NCBI GenBank assembly: GCA_003133205.1
Contig: PKWK01000405.1
Coordinates: 7,782 to 51,335 of the forward strand
Reading direction: 5' to 3'
Length of the DNA: 43,554 nucleotides
From: Granulicella sp.
GTDB taxonomy: Bacteria; Acidobacteriota; Terriglobia; Terriglobales; Acidobacteriaceae
In this document: positions 21,059 to 29,214 of the stretch, one piece after another
Layout: each line of letters starts with the position of its first letter
Numbering within the stretch: position 1 is the first letter of the stretch
The notes under the pieces: model-generated
What the model saw: the letters and a program-made list of their open reading frames with translations, nothing else
Told to the model about the DNA's origin: nothing
Databases searched by the model: none
Position numbers and translations under genes: made by a program

Positions 21059-21724
21059 ATGCGCAAGACCATCGTCTGTCTGGCCAACTCGTACAAGCAC
21101 GGCGGTCGCTGCGTAGCCGGTGTCCGGCTCGACGATGGCGCCTGGATCCGCCTGCGCGGCGCGGCCCCCGACGGCTCCCTCGACGCCCACGAATCCGCAC
21201 TGGACGACGGCTCTGAACCCCGCCTGCTCGACCTCATCGAGGTGGAACTGCACTACGCAATCCCCTCGGACGCTCACCCCGAGGACTGGCAGATCGCGCC
21301 CGTCCCGTGGCGTCTCATTGAGCGCCCAGCCGCTGCCGCGCAACTGCAAAAGATCACCGCCGCCGACCGATCCACCACCATCCTGCAAGGCTGCCGCGAC
21401 CGCATGTCGACAGAGGAGATTCAAGCCAAGCCGCTGCAATCCTCCCTCGTCCTGGTCTGCCCCACGGAGATCTACTGGTGGATTCGCCAAGAAGGCGAGA
21501 AGCGAAAGTACCGCGCGCTCTTCCGCCGCCACAACGTCACCTACGACCTTGCCGTCACCGATCCGCGCTGGCTGGAGCAATTGAACCTGATGCCCGCCGG
21601 AATCTATCCCCACGCCACCTTCGCCGGCCCAGCCTCCGAGACATGGCTCACCATCAGCCTCAGCGAGGCCTTCCACGGCTGGCACTACAAGCTGGTTGCC
21701 GCCGTCCTCGTGCAGGCAAAGTGA
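21059..21724 (+). CDS. Probable dual OB-fold protein
   Basis: 221 residues. The N-terminus KTIVCLANSYKHGGRCVAGV with DDGAWIRLRG, then a long central stretch and a C-terminal segment (YDLAVTDPRWLEQL ... TWLTISLSEAFHGWHYKLVAAVLV), matches my memory of the dual OB-containing domain (DuOB) family. OB folds usually bind nucleic acid or nucleotides; I infer but cannot show this here. ATG 21059 has GAGGA seven bases upstream. It is the third gene of the DUF488-DUF488 operon, and this repeated association suggests joint action on a nucleic-acid substrate. Confidence 0.6.
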   Translation: MRKTIVCLANSYKHGGRCVAGVRLDDGAWIRLRGAAPDGSLDAHESALDDGSEPRLLDLIEVELHYAIPSDAHPEDWQIAPVPWRLIERPAAAAQLQKITAADRSTTILQGCRDRMSTEEIQAKPLQSSLVLVCPTEIYWWIRQEGEKRKYRALFRRHNVTYDLAVTDPRWLEQLNLMPAGIYPHATFAGPASETWLTISLSEAFHGWHYKLVAAVLVQAK

Positions 21725-21915
21725 ATCCTGAAAACCTGGCGGGTTCGCTCCAGCGCGGCGAGATATGGTCGTACGCTGCCAGCCTCGACGGCGGCGGCGG
21801 TCATCGCATGCTGGGAGCCCCCCGGAAGACCTCGGTCACGTATGATAAAAGTTCGGCAGGCTGCTTGAGAATGATGCACTGCGACGGACAATTTCACGAT
21901 CGGGAACAGAGACAG

Positions 21916-23550
21916 ATGCAGAAGACCAGAAGTGGAAGAGTCGAGCTGTTCGACACCAGCCTGCGCGACGGTTTGCAGCAGCCGAACCTCGACATCTCGG
22001 TGCCCAATGCAGTGGGGCTGCTGGAGCGGATGGGCGAGTTTGGCGTTGGCTATGCCGAGATTGGCTTTGCCGGGGCGAACCAGTTTGTGGGCGATCTCGC
22101 CAGCGCTCTTCACTCGGTCGATACCGGGGCGATGAAGCTGGCCCTGTTCGGCAGAACGCGCGGGCGCGGCAGCAAAGTTGAGGAGTGGGCCGACGCAAAG
22201 ATCATGGTCCGCCACAAAGAGCGCGTACCTGTCTCGGTGGTGGTGGTTAAATCGCGGCTGCTGGACGTTGCGAAGTCGCTGGAGACGACGCCGGAAGAGA
22301 ACCTGCTGATGGCGCGCGAGACCATTGCGTACCTGCACAACAGTGGCCTTGAAGTGATCGTGGACCTGGAGCATGCGCTGGATGCCGCGTGCGGCCGGCG
22401 CGAGAACGGCGAGGCATGCGAAGCCGATTTCGCCAAGCGCAGCCTGGAGTACTTCCAGCAGATGGTGGCGCAGTGCGTGGAGCAGAAGGTGAGCCGGATC
22501 ATCGCCTGCGATACTACCGGTGGCGCCAATCCGGAGGAGGTCACGCAGCTCTTCGCGGGCCTGACGCGCGCGTACCCCGAAGCACGCTTCGGATTTCACG
22601 GTCACACCGACCGCGGCCTTGGAGTTGCCAACACGCGGGCCGCAATTTTTGCAGGCGCGGTGCAGATCCAGGGCACGGTGCTGGGCACCGGCGAGCGCTG
22701 CGGCAACGTGAACCTGACGACGGTGGTCGGCAGCATGCAGCTTCGCGGCGAGGCGGAGTTTGTCACTCCCGAAGCGCTGGCGGGACTGACTGGGCTCGCG
22801 CAGGCGGCCTATGCGGCCTTCTCGCTGGAGGCTCCGCACGGCGTTCCCATCGTTGGGCCGGGGGCCTTCGGGACTTGGGCAGGAATGCATGGAAGCAGCG
22901 AGGGCAAAGACCCCGGGGCTTACCTGTGGTGCGATCCCGCGAAGGTCGGGGCCAGCCCGCGCATCGGGGTCAACGCACAGTCGGGCAGGGCCAATATTAT
23001 TCTGCTGTCGAAGTCGCTGGGTGTTGCCCTGAACTCATCGCAGGCGCAGACCCTGCTGGACAGCAACCAGGGAATGATCGAAGGCGGCGGCTACACAGCC
23101 AGCGAGATATCCTTCACATTGGCGTGCATGAAGGTGCTCAACACCCTGCGCAACAGCTTCAGCGTCAAAGGCTGGCGAGTGCTGGACGAGAGCGACGAGA
23201 CGGGCAACCGGTATGTGCAGGCGTCGATGTCGCTGACGATCGGCGAGGGCAAAGTGACGACGACGCGCGCCGAGGGCTCCGGCCCGGTGGACGCGCTGAC
23301 CAAGGCGATGCGGCAGGAACTGGAGAAGTGGTACCCGGCCGTGGCGCAACTGCGCCTGGACACATTCAGCGTGACCGCGATCGACGTGGTGGCACACGAC
23401 ACGGCGGCGCATGTGCGCGTGACGGTGAGCTTCCACGCCGAGGGCCATCCATCGTGGACGACGGCGGGCGTCAGCAGCGACCTGAACCAGGCGGCGCTGA
23501 TGGCGATTGTGGACGGCTTCCACTACTGGCTGATACAGAACCCCGCCTAG
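21916..23550 (+). CDS. cimA: (R)-citramalate synthase-type enzyme
   Basis: 544 residues. DRE-TIM metallolyase: VELFDTSLRDGLQQPN metal/substrate loop, FHGHTDRGLGVANT metal-binding HxHxD-like block, GTGERCGNVNL, and a C-terminal LeuA-type regulatory domain (from about residue 400, RVLDESDETGNRYVQASMSL onward). Its overall pattern matches the TIGR00977 citramalate synthase group, which condenses pyruvate and acetyl-CoA and opens a threonine-independent route to isoleucine; 2-isopropylmalate synthase is the main alternative. ATG 21916 is chosen because it directly precedes the conserved domain. The frame is open much further up, through the dual-OB gene, but that is a shadow. TATGAT at 21841-21846 may be its -10. 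Confidence 0.88.
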   Translation: MQKTRSGRVELFDTSLRDGLQQPNLDISVPNAVGLLERMGEFGVGYAEIGFAGANQFVGDLASALHSVDTGAMKLALFGRTRGRGSKVEEWADAKIMVRHKERVPVSVVVVKSRLLDVAKSLETTPEENLLMARETIAYLHNSGLEVIVDLEHALDAACGRRENGEACEADFAKRSLEYFQQMVAQCVEQKVSRIIACDTTGGANPEEVTQLFAGLTRAYPEARFGFHGHTDRGLGVANTRAAIFAGAVQIQGTVLGTGERCGNVNLTTVVGSMQLRGEAEFVTPEALAGLTGLAQAAYAAFSLEAPHGVPIVGPGAFGTWAGMHGSSEGKDPGAYLWCDPAKVGASPRIGVNAQSGRANIILLSKSLGVALNSSQAQTLLDSNQGMIEGGGYTASEISFTLACMKVLNTLRNSFSVKGWRVLDESDETGNRYVQASMSLTIGEGKVTTTRAEGSGPVDALTKAMRQELEKWYPAVAQLRLDTFSVTAIDVVAHDTAAHVRVTVSFHAEGHPSWTTAGVSSDLNQAALMAIVDGFHYWLIQNPA

Positions 23551-23663
23551 AGCGGTTTCACCGCAACGGTTATCGCGCGAGAATTATTAAAGTGGTTTTT
23601 CTTGAGGAAAAACCACTCAAACGGTCTTCGCTCCTGTAAAGACCTGCGGTAAAACCGCTCTAG
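23547..23663. repeat. Palindromic, hairpin-rich element (MITE-like)
   Basis: The 19-base end at 23547-23565 (CTAGAGCGGTTTCACCGCA) is complementary, with one mismatch, to 23645-23663. Inside lie two more hairpins: an 11-base perfect stem with 5-base loop at 23591-23617, and GGTCTT/AAGACC at 23623-23644. The cimA stop codon lies in the left end. The size (117 bases) and terminal inverted repeats resemble a miniature element or REP-like unit; no target duplication is obvious. Confidence 0.7.
23591..23617 (-). terminator. Probable terminator for the cytidylyltransferase operon
   Basis: A perfect 11-base stem (AGTGGTTTTTC / GAAAAACCACT) with a 5-base loop. Read on the minus strand it is followed by TTTAATAATT, fitting an intrinsic terminator for the operon ending at 23679. 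On the plus strand no T-run follows. Confidence 0.55.
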
Positions 23664-23678
23664 CAGTCGAGCCTTCGC

Positions 23679-24500
23679 TCAAAATCCGCGCAGATCGGTG
23701 CTGGATCGCTTCGGCAGGCCATCCGCGGGCAGACGCTTCAGCACCAGATACTGGATGCCGCGCTGCTCGCAGTACTCTCGTTTGCCGCCTGTATCGCCGT
23801 CCTCGTTCACCGCATAGATGTCGGGGCTGAGCCATTGAATCTCCGGATCGGCATCCAGCCAGCCGTCGCCGCTGGAGATCAGCGTCTGCTGTACGAATTT
23901 GATGGAGCCGACCAGGTAGCGGCGCTCCTGCTGCGAGAGCAGCGGATGCCCTTCACCTTTGAGCAGGCGGATGTTCGCGTCGTGACCCACAACGACGGTG
24001 AGATCGCCGTACCCGCTGACCTCCTCGAAGAAGCGCACATGCCCAGAGTGGAACCAGTCGAATGAACCGGTGACCACAACCTTCTTGCGGCCGGGTTCGC
24101 AGGGCAACGCAACCGGCGCAGGAAATCCCTGCAACTCTATCGCCCGAATCACGCGATAGGCGAACTTATTCTCCGCCGCAAATCTCTGGCGGGCGGAGTT
24201 TGCGGCGCCCTCAACATCCGCCCAAATCTCCGCGCAGGCCGAACTCGGCAGCGTGTCTGCGTTGGCCAGTCCATCCGACTCAACCACGCGGCCCACATAT
24301 CGCAAGGCATTCAGAAAATACCGCCGTTCGGCCAGTGGGAACTTCGGCGACGTCCCAGTAAATCGCCGAATCTCTTCGTCGTCCCACAGCAGAACGGTCA
24401 ACTCGCCCAGTTTCGCAGCCTCTTCCAGTAAGCGAATCTGCTGCGAGCGCAGGTCGTCGAACGCACCGCTGACGATGACGGATTGAAGAGCGTTCCTCAT
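23679..24500 (-). CDS. Tandem cytidylyltransferase-like protein
   Basis: 273 residues with two nucleotidyltransferase-fold modules. The first (1-about 130) starts SVIVSGAFDDLRSQQIRLLEEA and lacks the catalytic HxGH, having DLRSQQ in its place. The second (from about 143) starts KVVVTGSFDWFHSGHVRFFEE, with an intact HSGH (HxGH) motif, and continues VVVGHDANIRLLKGEGHPLLSQQERRYLVGSIK and YAVNEDGDTGGKREYCEQRG. It probably activates a sugar or polyol phosphate as a nucleotide derivative through the second domain. GATAAT lies six bases before ATG 24500. It follows the GHMP kinase-like gene by 47 bases. Confidence 0.8.
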   Translation of the reverse strand: MRNALQSVIVSGAFDDLRSQQIRLLEEAAKLGELTVLLWDDEEIRRFTGTSPKFPLAERRYFLNALRYVGRVVESDGLANADTLPSSACAEIWADVEGAANSARQRFAAENKFAYRVIRAIELQGFPAPVALPCEPGRKKVVVTGSFDWFHSGHVRFFEEVSGYGDLTVVVGHDANIRLLKGEGHPLLSQQERRYLVGSIKFVQQTLISSGDGWLDADPEIQWLSPDIYAVNEDGDTGGKREYCEQRGIQYLVLKRLPADGLPKRSSTDLRGF

Positions 24501-24547
24501 CCTTCAATTATCCAGCCGCAGAGGCCAATCCCACACAACTCGCAGCA

Positions 24548-25363
24548 CTAAGACTCCGAGGTGACGCGAACTGTGACCTGAAGCGAGCCGGGGACCTTCT
24601 GCTTCGACGCAACGATAAGGTACCCGCCGCCACAACCGGAGAACATCGCGCCCGGATATTGCTTCTGGTACGCCTTCAGGATCGCCATCAGGTCGTTACC
24701 TATCAGCGGGTGCCGAACCACATGCGGCAGCAGCTTCTCCCAGCAGACCATGCAATCGTTAAACGAAGCGCCCAAGGCATCCACATCCATCGCACGGATC
24801 GCATCGAAACAGTCCTTGCCCGTCTGTCCCAGCCGGGCAATCCATTTCGGGTCGAGATGTTGCTCGCCCAACGGGTTATAGTCCTTATGCCGCGGCTCAA
24901 TCGGCAGCAGGTGCAGCACCTTCTCGAGCCAGCGTGCGGGCCGAGCCCGGTTCAGCGTCTCGATGTGGGTGGGAAAGACGCCTCCATTGGCCGCAAAATC
25001 GTAGTCCAGACGGTTGATGCCGGGATATACCAGCCCGATCATGTCCTGCGATCCGCTGGGTTCGGTCTTCCCCTCATTCTCCGCTGCGTACAGCTCGCGG
25101 ACCAGCTCTTCGCGTGGACGGTTGGGCAGCCGTCCCTTCCACAGCTTCGTGGCAACCGCACGCGTTCCACTGGCGCAACCGGAGCGAACCATCACAAGGA
25201 AGGTCGGCTCGATCGCAACCACAACCATTGACCCAGGAGGCTTGCAATTCAGACGGGAGACGAACGGTTGGTCGATCCACCCGCCTGCCAGTTGTAGACG
25301 GTTTGGAATGCTCCCAATCACCTTGCCGATAAACGGTGGCTTCTTGATTGCACTACGCATCAT
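24548..25363 (-). CDS. GHMP kinase-like protein
   Basis: 271 residues. IPNRLQLAGGWIDQPFVS resembles the N-terminal GHMP strand (R-I-x-L-x-G-x-x-x-D), EPSGSQDMIGLVYPGINRLDYD matches the SGxQD-GG-IN block of HddA/FKP-like sugar kinases, and GAMFSGCGGGYLIVAS is the C-terminal GHMP motif. The usual phosphate loop (GLGSSS-type) is replaced by RSGCASGTRAVATKLWKG, so this is a divergent branch and ATP binding is uncertain. Together with the downstream cytidylyltransferase it looks like a two-step sugar-phosphate activation pair (phosphorylation, then nucleotidyl transfer). GAGG precedes ATG 25363. Confidence 0.75.
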   Translation of the reverse strand: MMRSAIKKPPFIGKVIGSIPNRLQLAGGWIDQPFVSRLNCKPPGSMVVVAIEPTFLVMVRSGCASGTRAVATKLWKGRLPNRPREELVRELYAAENEGKTEPSGSQDMIGLVYPGINRLDYDFAANGGVFPTHIETLNRARPARWLEKVLHLLPIEPRHKDYNPLGEQHLDPKWIARLGQTGKDCFDAIRAMDVDALGASFNDCMVCWEKLLPHVVRHPLIGNDLMAILKAYQKQYPGAMFSGCGGGYLIVASKQKVPGSLQVTVRVTSES

Positions 25364-25396
25364 TCATCCTCACGGTTGTATCCCTCATTCGTCGAT

Positions 25397-25705
25397 TCAC
25401 TCGTGGAGCACCTTCAGGCCCCGATCAAGCACTGCTTTCGGCTGCTCGCCGGACCGGGGCTGAAGATGAAAGTGTACAGTGCCTGCCCGTGCGTCTGCGG
25501 TCGCGGAGCGGGTCTGGCCGTTGAGCGTGACGGCGACCTTCTCGCCCGGAGTGGCCGAGCCCCAAACCGGTACCAGTGTGCCGCTCTGCAAAACCATGTG
25601 GTCGCTGAAGAGCGCGGAGGGCTTGACCGCAGTTCCTGCCGCCGCCGTGAAGCATAACGTGGCCGAGAGGGATGCGATGAGCGACAGTCTGCTAATCAAT
25701 TTCAT
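25397..25705 (-). pseudogene. Truncated sialate O-acetylesterase-like gene
   Basis: 102 codons. A signal peptide (MKLISRLSLIASLSATLCFT) is followed by VKPSALFSDHMVLQSGTLVP, VWGSATPGEKVAVTLNGQTR and SATADA, the conserved N-terminal strand of sialate O-acetylesterase-like hydrolases (about 500-650 residues). After this, the reading turns to unrelated sequence (AGTVHFHLQPRSGEQPKAVL) and stops at 25397. The SGNH catalytic domain is absent. I infer a deletion remnant; no continuation is seen in the following bases, which lead straight into the GHMP kinase gene. Confidence 0.65.
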
Positions 25706-25935
25706 GAATTTCCGGTTGGCGCCTGCCAATTCAATTTGGTTTATGTCCGCTGATCTACAGTTCAAACGCTTCCTTGCACGACTGCTTGCCGGGCATCGTC
25801 ACCGCCAGTCCCTGCGCACATTGGGTCAATTTCAACTTGCCGATTTATGACTGAGAACGCACTAAATGCAAAGTGTTCGTTGGGGAATTATTCCACTCCA
25901 TGGACATCATCGGATATCACAAAACAAGGGGATGG

Positions 25936-26009
25936 TGGGCAGTGAGGGACTTGAACCCCCGACTTCCTGCTTGTAAGGCAGGCGCTCTAACCAGCTGAGC
26001 TAACCGCCC
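25936..26009 (-). tRNA. tRNA-Val (anticodon UAC)
   Basis: Minus-strand cloverleaf: acceptor GGGCGGT/ACTGCCC with one G-U pair, D-arm TAGCTCAGCTGGTTAGAG, anticodon stem CCTGC-CTTACAA-GCAGG with anticodon TAC, a T-arm with GGTTCAAGTC, discriminator A. CCA is encoded at 25935-25933. It is a full-length tRNA reading GUA/GUG codons. Confidence 0.97.
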
Positions 26010-26165
26010 GTGTCGTGCGGGACAGCCCCCAGTGTAGGTCAGGGCTGTGGGCGATGCAACGCGCACTCCGATGCAATCGGGCCGACGAAGTGAATGTTGA
26101 GCTCACAGCCGATTCCGCGACCAGCGCATCGCAACCGGTTCCTCCATTCCGACTAGAATAGCGAT

Positions 26166-27569
26166 ATGACCTATGTAGCGGCGGTCGATCATCTGCACGG
26201 CCTGGGCCAGGAGCTAGCCTCCCCGGCCCCGCGGCGGAAGTTCGACCTGGCCCACATGCGAGCGCTGGCGGCTGCGCTGGGCGACCCGCAGAAGCAGCTC
26301 CCCGCGGTGCTGATCGCTGGAACCAACGGCAAAGGGAGCACTGCGGCGACGCTGGCGAGCATCTGTGCCGCCGCCGGCCTGCGCACGGCGTTGTATACTT
26401 CGCCGCATCTCTCTCGCGTGACCGAGCGCATCCGCACTGCTGAACCGGCGGAGGTTAAAGATGAGGCTGCGGAAGCCTTCGCGTTGCGGGAGATTTCGGA
26501 AGAGGACTTCGCGCGGCTATACTTCCTGGTCGATGAGACGGCGCAGCGACTGGTTGCAACCGGCGAGCTGCCGCACGCGCCCAGCTTCTTCGAGTCGCTG
26601 ACCGCGCTTGCCTTCCTTTACTTCGCCGAACGCAAGGTGGAGATTGCGATTCTGGAGGTGGGCCTCGGCGGGCGGTTGGATGCGACCAACATTGTGGATC
26701 CGTTGCTTTCGGTCATCACCGATATTGCGCTTGACCATCAGGAGTATCTGGGCGAGACGATCGCCGAGATTGCACGCGAAAAGGCCGGGATCCTGCGGCC
26801 ACACGGCACGCTGGTGACGCTTGCGCAGCACGCGGAAGCCAACCGGTCGATTGGAGAGGCAGCCATGGCGCTGGATGCGCGCGTCATCGATGCGGCGGAG
26901 TTTCTTTCCGGAAGCAGCTTTGCGCCCGGCTTGCCCGAACAGGCGTCAACTGCCCTGTTGCAGCCGAACCACTACGAGATTTTGCTCGATGGCGAGCGCT
27001 TGCAGGTACACTCTCCGCTGGCCGGCGAGCACCAGCGGCGCAACCTTGCACTGGCCATTGCGACGGCGGCCGTATTACGCAACAAAAAAAGTTACAATAT
27101 TACAAACGCCGCGATTGAAGCTGGGATTGCCAACACTTCGTGGCCTGGCCGGCTGGAATTTCTGCCTCCCAACCTGCTGCTCGATGTGGCCCATAATCCG
27201 GCGGGCGCATGGGCGCTGCGGGCAGCCATCGCCACGCTTGCCGAACAGCGGCCGCGTACGCTGATCTTTAGTTGCCTGCGCGATAAAGACCTGACCGAGA
27301 TGGCGCGGATTCTGTTTCCGCTCTTCGACCCGAACGCGGGACGGCCGCTCGACCACATCGTCTTCGCGCCCATCGACAACCCGCGGGCGGCGAGCATTGA
27401 AGATTTGCTGAGCTCCGCGCGAGCGCTGGGGATTCCGGCTCACGCCATAGCCAATCCATGCGAAGCCCTGACTCTGGCCAGAGGCTTGACGGCAGCCAGC
27501 GGCCTGATCGTGGCGACCGGGTCGATCTACCTGGTTGGCGCGGTGCGCGAGGCGGTTGTGGAACTATGA
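26166..27569 (+). CDS. folC: Bifunctional folylpolyglutamate/dihydrofolate synthase
   Basis: 467 residues. It adds glutamate to dihydropteroate and to folates. Mur-ligase-family features: P-loop GTNGKGS at residues 52-58, LYTSPHLSRVTERIR omega loop, ILEVGLGGRLDATNIVDP, ITDIALDHQEYLG, EHQRRNLALAIATA, and LDVAHNPAG. The length is slightly above usual (about 420-440), due to an Ala/Glu stretch after ERIRTAEPAEV. No Shine-Dalgarno sequence; TAGAAT at 26154-26159 ends six bases before ATG 26166. The last four bases overlap the acyltransferase start. Confidence 0.95.
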   Translation: MTYVAAVDHLHGLGQELASPAPRRKFDLAHMRALAAALGDPQKQLPAVLIAGTNGKGSTAATLASICAAAGLRTALYTSPHLSRVTERIRTAEPAEVKDEAAEAFALREISEEDFARLYFLVDETAQRLVATGELPHAPSFFESLTALAFLYFAERKVEIAILEVGLGGRLDATNIVDPLLSVITDIALDHQEYLGETIAEIAREKAGILRPHGTLVTLAQHAEANRSIGEAAMALDARVIDAAEFLSGSSFAPGLPEQASTALLQPNHYEILLDGERLQVHSPLAGEHQRRNLALAIATAAVLRNKKSYNITNAAIEAGIANTSWPGRLEFLPPNLLLDVAHNPAGAWALRAAIATLAEQRPRTLIFSCLRDKDLTEMARILFPLFDPNAGRPLDHIVFAPIDNPRAASIEDLLSSARALGIPAHAIANPCEALTLARGLTAASGLIVATGSIYLVGAVREAVVEL

Positions 27570-28423
27570 ACGAGAGCATAAGCATGATCGAAACAGATGC
27601 AGAATCGAGTGGTGCGCCGCCGCCCGTTCACCGGGTTCCCGCCCATCTGCGCTATCTCACCAAGTTCGTATGCATGCCGCTGATGGCGGTGGCGACCGCC
27701 TGCTTTGGGAGTGTCTCCCTGCTATGCGGGTTGTGGGACCGGTCTGGCCGGCAGCAACACCTGGTTGCGCGCGCCTGGGCCGGAGTGATGCTGCGCTGCG
27801 CTTTGTCGCCGGTGCGGATCATGGGCGCGGAGAAGCTGAGGAATTATCCCGTCGCGGTGTATGCCTCGAACCACCTGAGCTACATGGATACGCCTGCGCT
27901 CTTCGCCAAGCTGCCCTTCCAGTTCCGGATTCTGGCCAAACAAGGCCTTTGGAAGGTGCCGTTCGTGGGCTGGTACCTCAGGCGGTCGGGCCAGGTTCCG
28001 GTCGACTCGGGAAGCTCGCGGTCGGCTGTTGCCGGGCTGTTGCGCGGGGTTGCGGCACTGAAGGCCGGAATGCCGCTGGTGCTCTTCCCCGAGGGCTCGC
28101 GAAGCCCGGACGGGCACATGCAGGCCGCCCACTCGGGCTGCGCCTTCATGGCGCTTCGGGCGGGCGTTCCGCTGGTTCCGCTGGCGCTGATCGGGACCTA
28201 CGAGCTGCTGCCGATCCATGTATACAGCCTTCGCCCACGACCATTGATGATTATCGTCGGCGACCCAATCCCCACCGACGGGCTGACGACCAGGGACGCC
28301 GATGCGCTGACCGTGCGCCTCTATGACGAGATCAGTAAGATGTACTATCAGTACTCGGATTTAGCGCCAGCGGCTGACTCCCGCGCCGCGGCCGAGTCCC
28401 GCAGCGCGACTCCTGGAGCCTAG
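27566..28423 (+). CDS. 1-acyl-glycerol-3-phosphate acyltransferase (PlsC type)
   Basis: 285 residues. A hydrophobic N-terminal segment (FVCMPLMAVATACFGSVSLLC) is followed by the acyltransferase motifs: NHLSYMD (HX4D catalytic dyad), FRILAKQGLWKVPFVGWYLRRSGQVPVD, FPEGSRS, and a VPLVPLALIGTYELLP block. It probably acylates lysophosphatidate in phospholipid synthesis at the inner membrane. ATG 27566 overlaps the folC stop (ATGA), so translation is coupled. The gap to the following peptidase C26 gene is eight bases. Confidence 0.9.
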   Translation: MNESISMIETDAESSGAPPPVHRVPAHLRYLTKFVCMPLMAVATACFGSVSLLCGLWDRSGRQQHLVARAWAGVMLRCALSPVRIMGAEKLRNYPVAVYASNHLSYMDTPALFAKLPFQFRILAKQGLWKVPFVGWYLRRSGQVPVDSGSSRSAVAGLLRGVAALKAGMPLVLFPEGSRSPDGHMQAAHSGCAFMALRAGVPLVPLALIGTYELLPIHVYSLRPRPLMIIVGDPIPTDGLTTRDADALTVRLYDEISKMYYQYSDLAPAADSRAAAESRSATPGA

Positions 28424-28431
28424 ACCACGCC

Positions 28432-29205
28432 ATGACCAGACCCCGCATCGCCATTCCAGTTCCCAGCACAGATCCCGAGTACAGCACCCGCGCCTGGCAG
28501 CAGTACGCGAGCGCCGTCGAGCGCAGCGGAGGCGAGGCTGTCGAGGTGCCACTGGGCGAACCTCCCGCAACGACCGCCCGGCTGATTGCGGAGTGCCAGG
28601 GAATATTGCTGCCGGGTAGCGGCGCGGACGTCAATCCGCAGAAGTACGGGCAGGAGCCGATCGCGGAGTGTGCGCCGGCCGACCAGGCCCGCGAAAACGT
28701 CGATGAACTGCTGCTGCAGGACGCGCACAATATGGGCAAGCCGATCTTCACCATCTGTTTTGGGACCCAGATGTTGAATGTATGGCGGGGTGGAACACTG
28801 GTGCAGCATCTGACCGGACAGGCTGTAAACCACAAGGCAGGGCGCACGGTTCCCGTCGCCCACATCGCGGCGGTAGCGCCGGATTCGCTGCTGGGCGAGC
28901 TGGTGGCCGATGAAGAGGTCACCGAGCGCGATGGGACCCTCCTGCTGCCAGTGAACTCGAGCCACCATCAGGCCGTCGAGACTGTCGGAGACGGGCTGCG
29001 CGTCTGCGCCCGCACTCCCGAGGATGGCGTCGTCGAAGCGATTGAAAACACGCCGGATGGATTGGGCGGCGGATTTGTGCTCGGCGTCCAGTGGCACCCG
29101 GAGCGCACCTTCGACGATAGCTCCTTCTCCAGGTCGCTGTTCGCACGATTCATCGCCGAGGCAGCGGCGTGGGTTCCGCGCCCAACGTCTACACCCGTAG
29201 TTTAG
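28432..29205 (+). CDS. Gamma-glutamyl-gamma-aminobutyrate hydrolase-like (peptidase C26)
   Basis: 257 residues, class I glutamine-amidotransferase-like fold: GILLPGSGADVNPQKYG, nucleophile Cys109 in ICFGTQMLN (the family usually has CRGxQ, here CFGTQ), NSSHHQAVETVGDGL, and His222/Glu224 in GVQWHPERT. The triad is complete, so it is probably an active hydrolase of gamma-glutamyl amides such as glutamyl-GABA or a folate polyglutamate. Its place in the folC operon is compatible with polyglutamate hydrolysis, but that is only an idea. Followed by rsmG after nine bases. Confidence 0.88.
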   Translation: MTRPRIAIPVPSTDPEYSTRAWQQYASAVERSGGEAVEVPLGEPPATTARLIAECQGILLPGSGADVNPQKYGQEPIAECAPADQARENVDELLLQDAHNMGKPIFTICFGTQMLNVWRGGTLVQHLTGQAVNHKAGRTVPVAHIAAVAPDSLLGELVADEEVTERDGTLLLPVNSSHHQAVETVGDGLRVCARTPEDGVVEAIENTPDGLGGGFVLGVQWHPERTFDDSSFSRSLFARFIAEAAAWVPRPTSTPVV

Positions 29206-29214
29206 AGGGTTCCC

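Noticed and set aside
21478..21915. Upstream extension of the cimA frame
   Set aside because: It overlaps the dual-OB gene in another frame and shows shadow composition.
23547..23663. Complete insertion sequence
   Set aside because: Inverted ends are present but the 117 bases have no room for a transposase.
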